NCBI GenBank assembly: GCA_023231475.1 | Contig: JALJEE010001687.1 | Location: 1 to 20,536 of the forward strand | DNA: 20,536 nucleotides | Reading direction: 5' to 3' | Source of the DNA: Seison nebaliae | Lineage: Eukaryota > Rotifera > Pararotatoria > Seisonacea > Seisonidae | Shown: positions 17,802 to 20,536 of the stretch, one piece after another | Layout of the letters: every line of letters begins with the position of its first letter | Numbering within the stretch: position 1 is the first letter of the stretch | Translations under genes and position numbers: made by a program | Notes under the pieces: model-generated | Told to the model about the DNA's origin: nothing | Seen by the model: the letters and a program-made list of their open reading frames with translations, nothing else | Databases searched by the model: none

Positions 17802-19202
17802 ATGTCAATGTCCAGTCGTAATTCTCGAGTTTCTTCTGCTAAACGCCGAAGACCTACAAGTTCAATGAGTTATCAAGATCGGAAAGTTCACAGTCATTGG
17901 GTGGATGCAATTCAATCGGCGACAGATCGAGACTTGAATCGGAAACCGATAAGTAATCTCCCGAAACATCGTTTGCCATCAGGTCGAGCACATGAAAATG
18001 AATTGATAAAAGTCCTTAAACAGTTAGTTGTGCAAAATGGGAAAGTTATCGGGAAAGCAGGAAGTATGAAAAATTTATCGACATCCGCTAAACAGTCGCC
18101 TAGATTATCGACAACTCAACCGTCTCATATTCAATATAAAACGGTGGAGGAATATTATGATGAAATTGGTGAAATGAAGAAAGTCATTTCATTACTACAG
18201 CAGGAGAATAAGCAACTATTGACGAAAAACCGTCGTTCGGAGAAAGATTTAGTGAAGAAGAATAACGAATTAGCTAGTAGTCTTCATGTGAATGGAAGTC
18301 GTCCAGTATCGTCGAGATTGGACAATAATTCTCCTAGAGAAAAATTACAAATGAAACAAAAAGTTTTCCTATTTGAAAATCGGATAAAGGAATTGGAGAA
18401 AGAAATTGATTTGAAGAATAAGGAAATTGTTGCGCTAGGTCGATTGAAGAAAGAGAATTTGGGGTTAAAAAATGAATTGTATCGAGTTCAATTGAGAAGT
18501 CAATCAAAAAATCGAAAAGACGATGATTTATTAATCTCACCAACTAATTCTTATGATTCAAATCAAGAATATTCAATTCCTTTATCTGGTGGTGATATTT
18601 CCAATCATAGTGACATAGTTCAACATTTAAATCAAGAGCGAGAACGTTTAGAAAAAGAAAATCAATCACTCAAGGAAGAATTAGACTTGGCAACATCATC
18701 GACAAATGTATCGTCGAACAATTATAAAAGTAGCATTCCGTTAGATGAAATGAATCGAACTCAATTGATTAACGAATACAAGAAATTGAATGAACAATAT
18801 CGATCAATGGAGCGAATGAATCATTTGGAGAAACAATTTAAAAACCTGAAAACGGTGGATGAATTGAGACAAAGAATCGCGTTTAAAACATCCCATTTAT
18901 ATGGGACGCCATTGGAAAAACTGCAACAAATGAAACAAAGAGAACAACAAATGATGGACAATCAGGAATATCTCATAAACTTATTAGGAAATCAAGAATC
19001 ACTTTTTAATCAGCCTAAACGATCGGCGAGACAAGGACTCATCGGAAAGAATCAGAAAGAAGAGAAAGCAGCGAAAGTAATTCAACGATCATGGAAGAAC
19101 CATCATTATAACCGGAAAGAGATAATCGAGGCCGAAATTCAATTATCTTCCAACATCCAAGGACACCTAACCAGAAAACGGTTTATTGCTGGCCAAGTGT
19201 AA
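17802..19202 (+). CDS. IQCE: IQ domain-containing protein E, ciliary
   Basis: A single-exon frame of 466 residues. In vertebrates IQCE sits at the base of the primary cilium with the EVC-EVC2 complex and supports Hedgehog signalling. Order seen: a Ser/Arg-rich basic N-terminus (1-60), then YYDEIGEMKKVISLLQQEN (about 115-133, matching the vertebrate YDEIIELKK block), a coiled coil to about residue 220, a second coiled coil with ENQSLKEELDLA (family ENQSLKEDLD), and two IQ calmodulin-binding motifs at the C-terminus (IQRSWKNHHYNRK at 427-439; IQGHLTRKRF at 452-461). The third IQ and the proline-rich tail of the human protein are absent. A second ATG is at codon 3. No intron is needed, unlike its neighbours. 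Confidence 0.85.
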   Translation: MSMSSRNSRVSSAKRRRPTSSMSYQDRKVHSHWVDAIQSATDRDLNRKPISNLPKHRLPSGRAHENELIKVLKQLVVQNGKVIGKAGSMKNLSTSAKQSPRLSTTQPSHIQYKTVEEYYDEIGEMKKVISLLQQENKQLLTKNRRSEKDLVKKNNELASSLHVNGSRPVSSRLDNNSPREKLQMKQKVFLFENRIKELEKEIDLKNKEIVALGRLKKENLGLKNELYRVQLRSQSKNRKDDDLLISPTNSYDSNQEYSIPLSGGDISNHSDIVQHLNQERERLEKENQSLKEELDLATSSTNVSSNNYKSSIPLDEMNRTQLINEYKKLNEQYRSMERMNHLEKQFKNLKTVDELRQRIAFKTSHLYGTPLEKLQQMKQREQQMMDNQEYLINLLGNQESLFNQPKRSARQGLIGKNQKEEKAAKVIQRSWKNHHYNRKEIIEAEIQLSSNIQGHLTRKRFIAGQV

Positions 19203-19590
19203 CGTTGAAAATTTTTTTTGAAAAACAAATTTCTAATCACTTTTTTTATCGATATGTTTTGTGATTATTTTTGTGCAAAATCTTCTTTTTCCACGAAAAC
19301 CAACCAATCATTTAATCATGGCATTCGCGAAGATATTTATTTTGAAACTATTCTGATAATAAGATTTTCAGTTTCTTTTTCTTAAATTAAAATAATTTTT
19401 ATTTACCTACATTTCCACTTGACGTTCTTGAAACTACACTTTTGACAAACTGGACATAATAATTTAATTAAGTTTAGAATTATTTCAAATTCACGTTAAT
19501 ATTAATGTTAATTAAAAGGCGCTATCCGGGAATGAAAAATAAAATGTTGAAACTTATTCTTAACAATTATCCGCAAATGATGTTAACTGC

Positions 19591-19683
19591 AAACTAATTA
19601 ATATAACTTATTAATATTAATTATTAGTAATATATATTAATAATATTTTAATATATCAATATATAATATTATATATATATAAA
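19591..19683. repeat. A/T-only low-complexity block with inverted units
   Basis: Almost exclusively A and T, built of ATTAATATTAAT and ATATAT units capable of folding back. It may be a replication slippage site. Confidence 0.65.
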
Positions 19684-20274
19684 TCTTAGGAAACACAATT
19701 GAAACAAATCATCTGTATATCAGACGTTTATCTACTGACTAGACACTACCGAGAAATGGAATTCAGTATTATAATAATAGTTGTATAATTGAACAGTTAG
19801 TTAATTGTAGTCTCACTACTGGTTGCATTGGTCTACTAAATACAACGAATGGAACTTCAATAAAATTCTTCAATTTCAGTAGAGAAATTATTGAAAATGA
19901 AAATGTCATTTTTTTAAAAAAAAGTTGTTTTCTATTATGATAAACTTTTGGAAACAAAACGTTATTCAGTTTCAGGTTCTACCGAACTAGGATATTTTAT
20001 GTTCAATAAATGTGACCTTTATTCTCGGTCAGAGGGTCTATATGAATATGGGTTTTTGAAAAACATATTTCATTTTCATTTGGGACTAAACTTCCTTCAT
20101 CAATTAAGCCAATTACGACCAATTTGTTTAAAAATCAAATTAGCTTTATTTTTCTCAGAGTACAATTATTTTGGCGACGGTTGCGGAGTAGAATATTTAC
20201 TGCAATGATTTATAGTATGAAAAGTTCTGACATAATAGAAGAATACAATCGGTTGCAGAACTCTTCTCCATACT

Positions 20275-20295
20275 TTATTATTATTATTATTATTA
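20275..20295 (+). repeat. (TTA)7 microsatellite
   Basis: Seven uninterrupted TTA units. Confidence 0.9.
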
Positions 20296-20536
20296 ATTTA
20301 GTCATTTGAATATCCATTTAATAAATAACGTTTTCATGTTCTGTCGATAAATCTAAATAAGATACCGTATTCTAAATGTTCTATTTCTTCTAAAGAATAA
20401 ACATAACAATTTGGATAATCTCAAATAAAATGGGCAAGTTAAATTTGAAGAAGATAAGATGAAGATTTAAAATCAAAAATAGACATATTTAAAACTTAAT
20501 ATAAAATTCTATTTCCGATAAATCCAAGTCCCGGAA

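Larger units (their letters stand above)
19203..20536. other. AT-rich intergenic stretch
   Basis: Short frames here (19948-20208 and 20124-20309, plus) have no recognisable content; the first begins with TTG. The stretch includes a near-pure A/T block (19591-19683) with many TATTAAT-type inverted units and a (TTA)7 microsatellite at 20275-20295. No gene or mobile element is supported. Confidence 0.45.

Noticed and set aside
19948-20309. Plus-strand frames as a further gene
   Set aside because: No ATG for the first, low-complexity Ile run from the TTA microsatellite in the second, no family resemblance.
1-20536. tRNA, rRNA or CRISPR features
   Set aside because: I saw no tRNA-like cloverleaf sequence, conserved rRNA segment or regularly spaced repeat array on reading both strands.

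Overview
The window reads as AT-rich nuclear DNA from a compact animal genome. The genes have metazoan homologues (C16orf89, alkaline phosphatase, CCDC50, UBXN7, MEPCE, PSMA4, LYAR, IQCE). Coding regions are cut by very short introns: I infer 17, of 39-61 nt. A small parasitic or free-living invertebrate such as a mite is plausible, but nothing here fixes the lineage. All splice models were built by hand from reading frame, GT/AG sites and remembered family sequence; no search was run.

Layout. 1-820: a decayed non-LTR reverse transcriptase (minus strand), a small tandem repeat and the first copy of a 235-bp direct repeat. 1230-2860: two orphan small membrane-protein genes. 2964-4022: a secreted C16orf89-family gene whose last codons lie in the second copy of the 235-bp repeat. 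5107-7117: a GPI-anchored-type alkaline phosphatase in five exons. 7330-8112: a second dead non-LTR reverse transcriptase. 8942-10855: a 637-codon uninterrupted Ty3/gypsy pol-like reading frame whose protease, RT and RNase H active-site residues are largely replaced, followed at 11108-11545 by a decayed relative. 12002-12481: a CCDC50-like gene in four exons. 12665-14150, 14272-15067 and 15270-16028: UBXN7-like, MEPCE-like and PSMA4 genes, all on the minus strand and closely spaced. 16482-17555: LYAR (minus), divergent from IQCE at 17802-19202 (plus). 19203-20536: AT-rich with no convincing gene.

How the genes relate. PSMA4 (20S proteasome alpha ring) and UBXN7 (ubiquitin/p97 adaptor) both belong to ubiquitin-dependent proteolysis and sit two genes apart. 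MEPCE (7SK RNA capping) and LYAR (nucleolar zinc finger) are nuclear RNA and ribosome-biogenesis factors. IQCE is a cilium-base protein, and a sequence fitting the RFX X-box consensus lies 107 bp before its start codon.

The most interesting signals are the long open pol-derived frame with degenerate catalytic centres, the near-uniform use of GTT (not GTA/GTG) at 5' splice sites, the putative X-box before IQCE, the recent 235-bp duplication carrying a conserved antisense reading frame, and a UBX domain that has a large insertion and no evident Phe-Pro-Arg loop.
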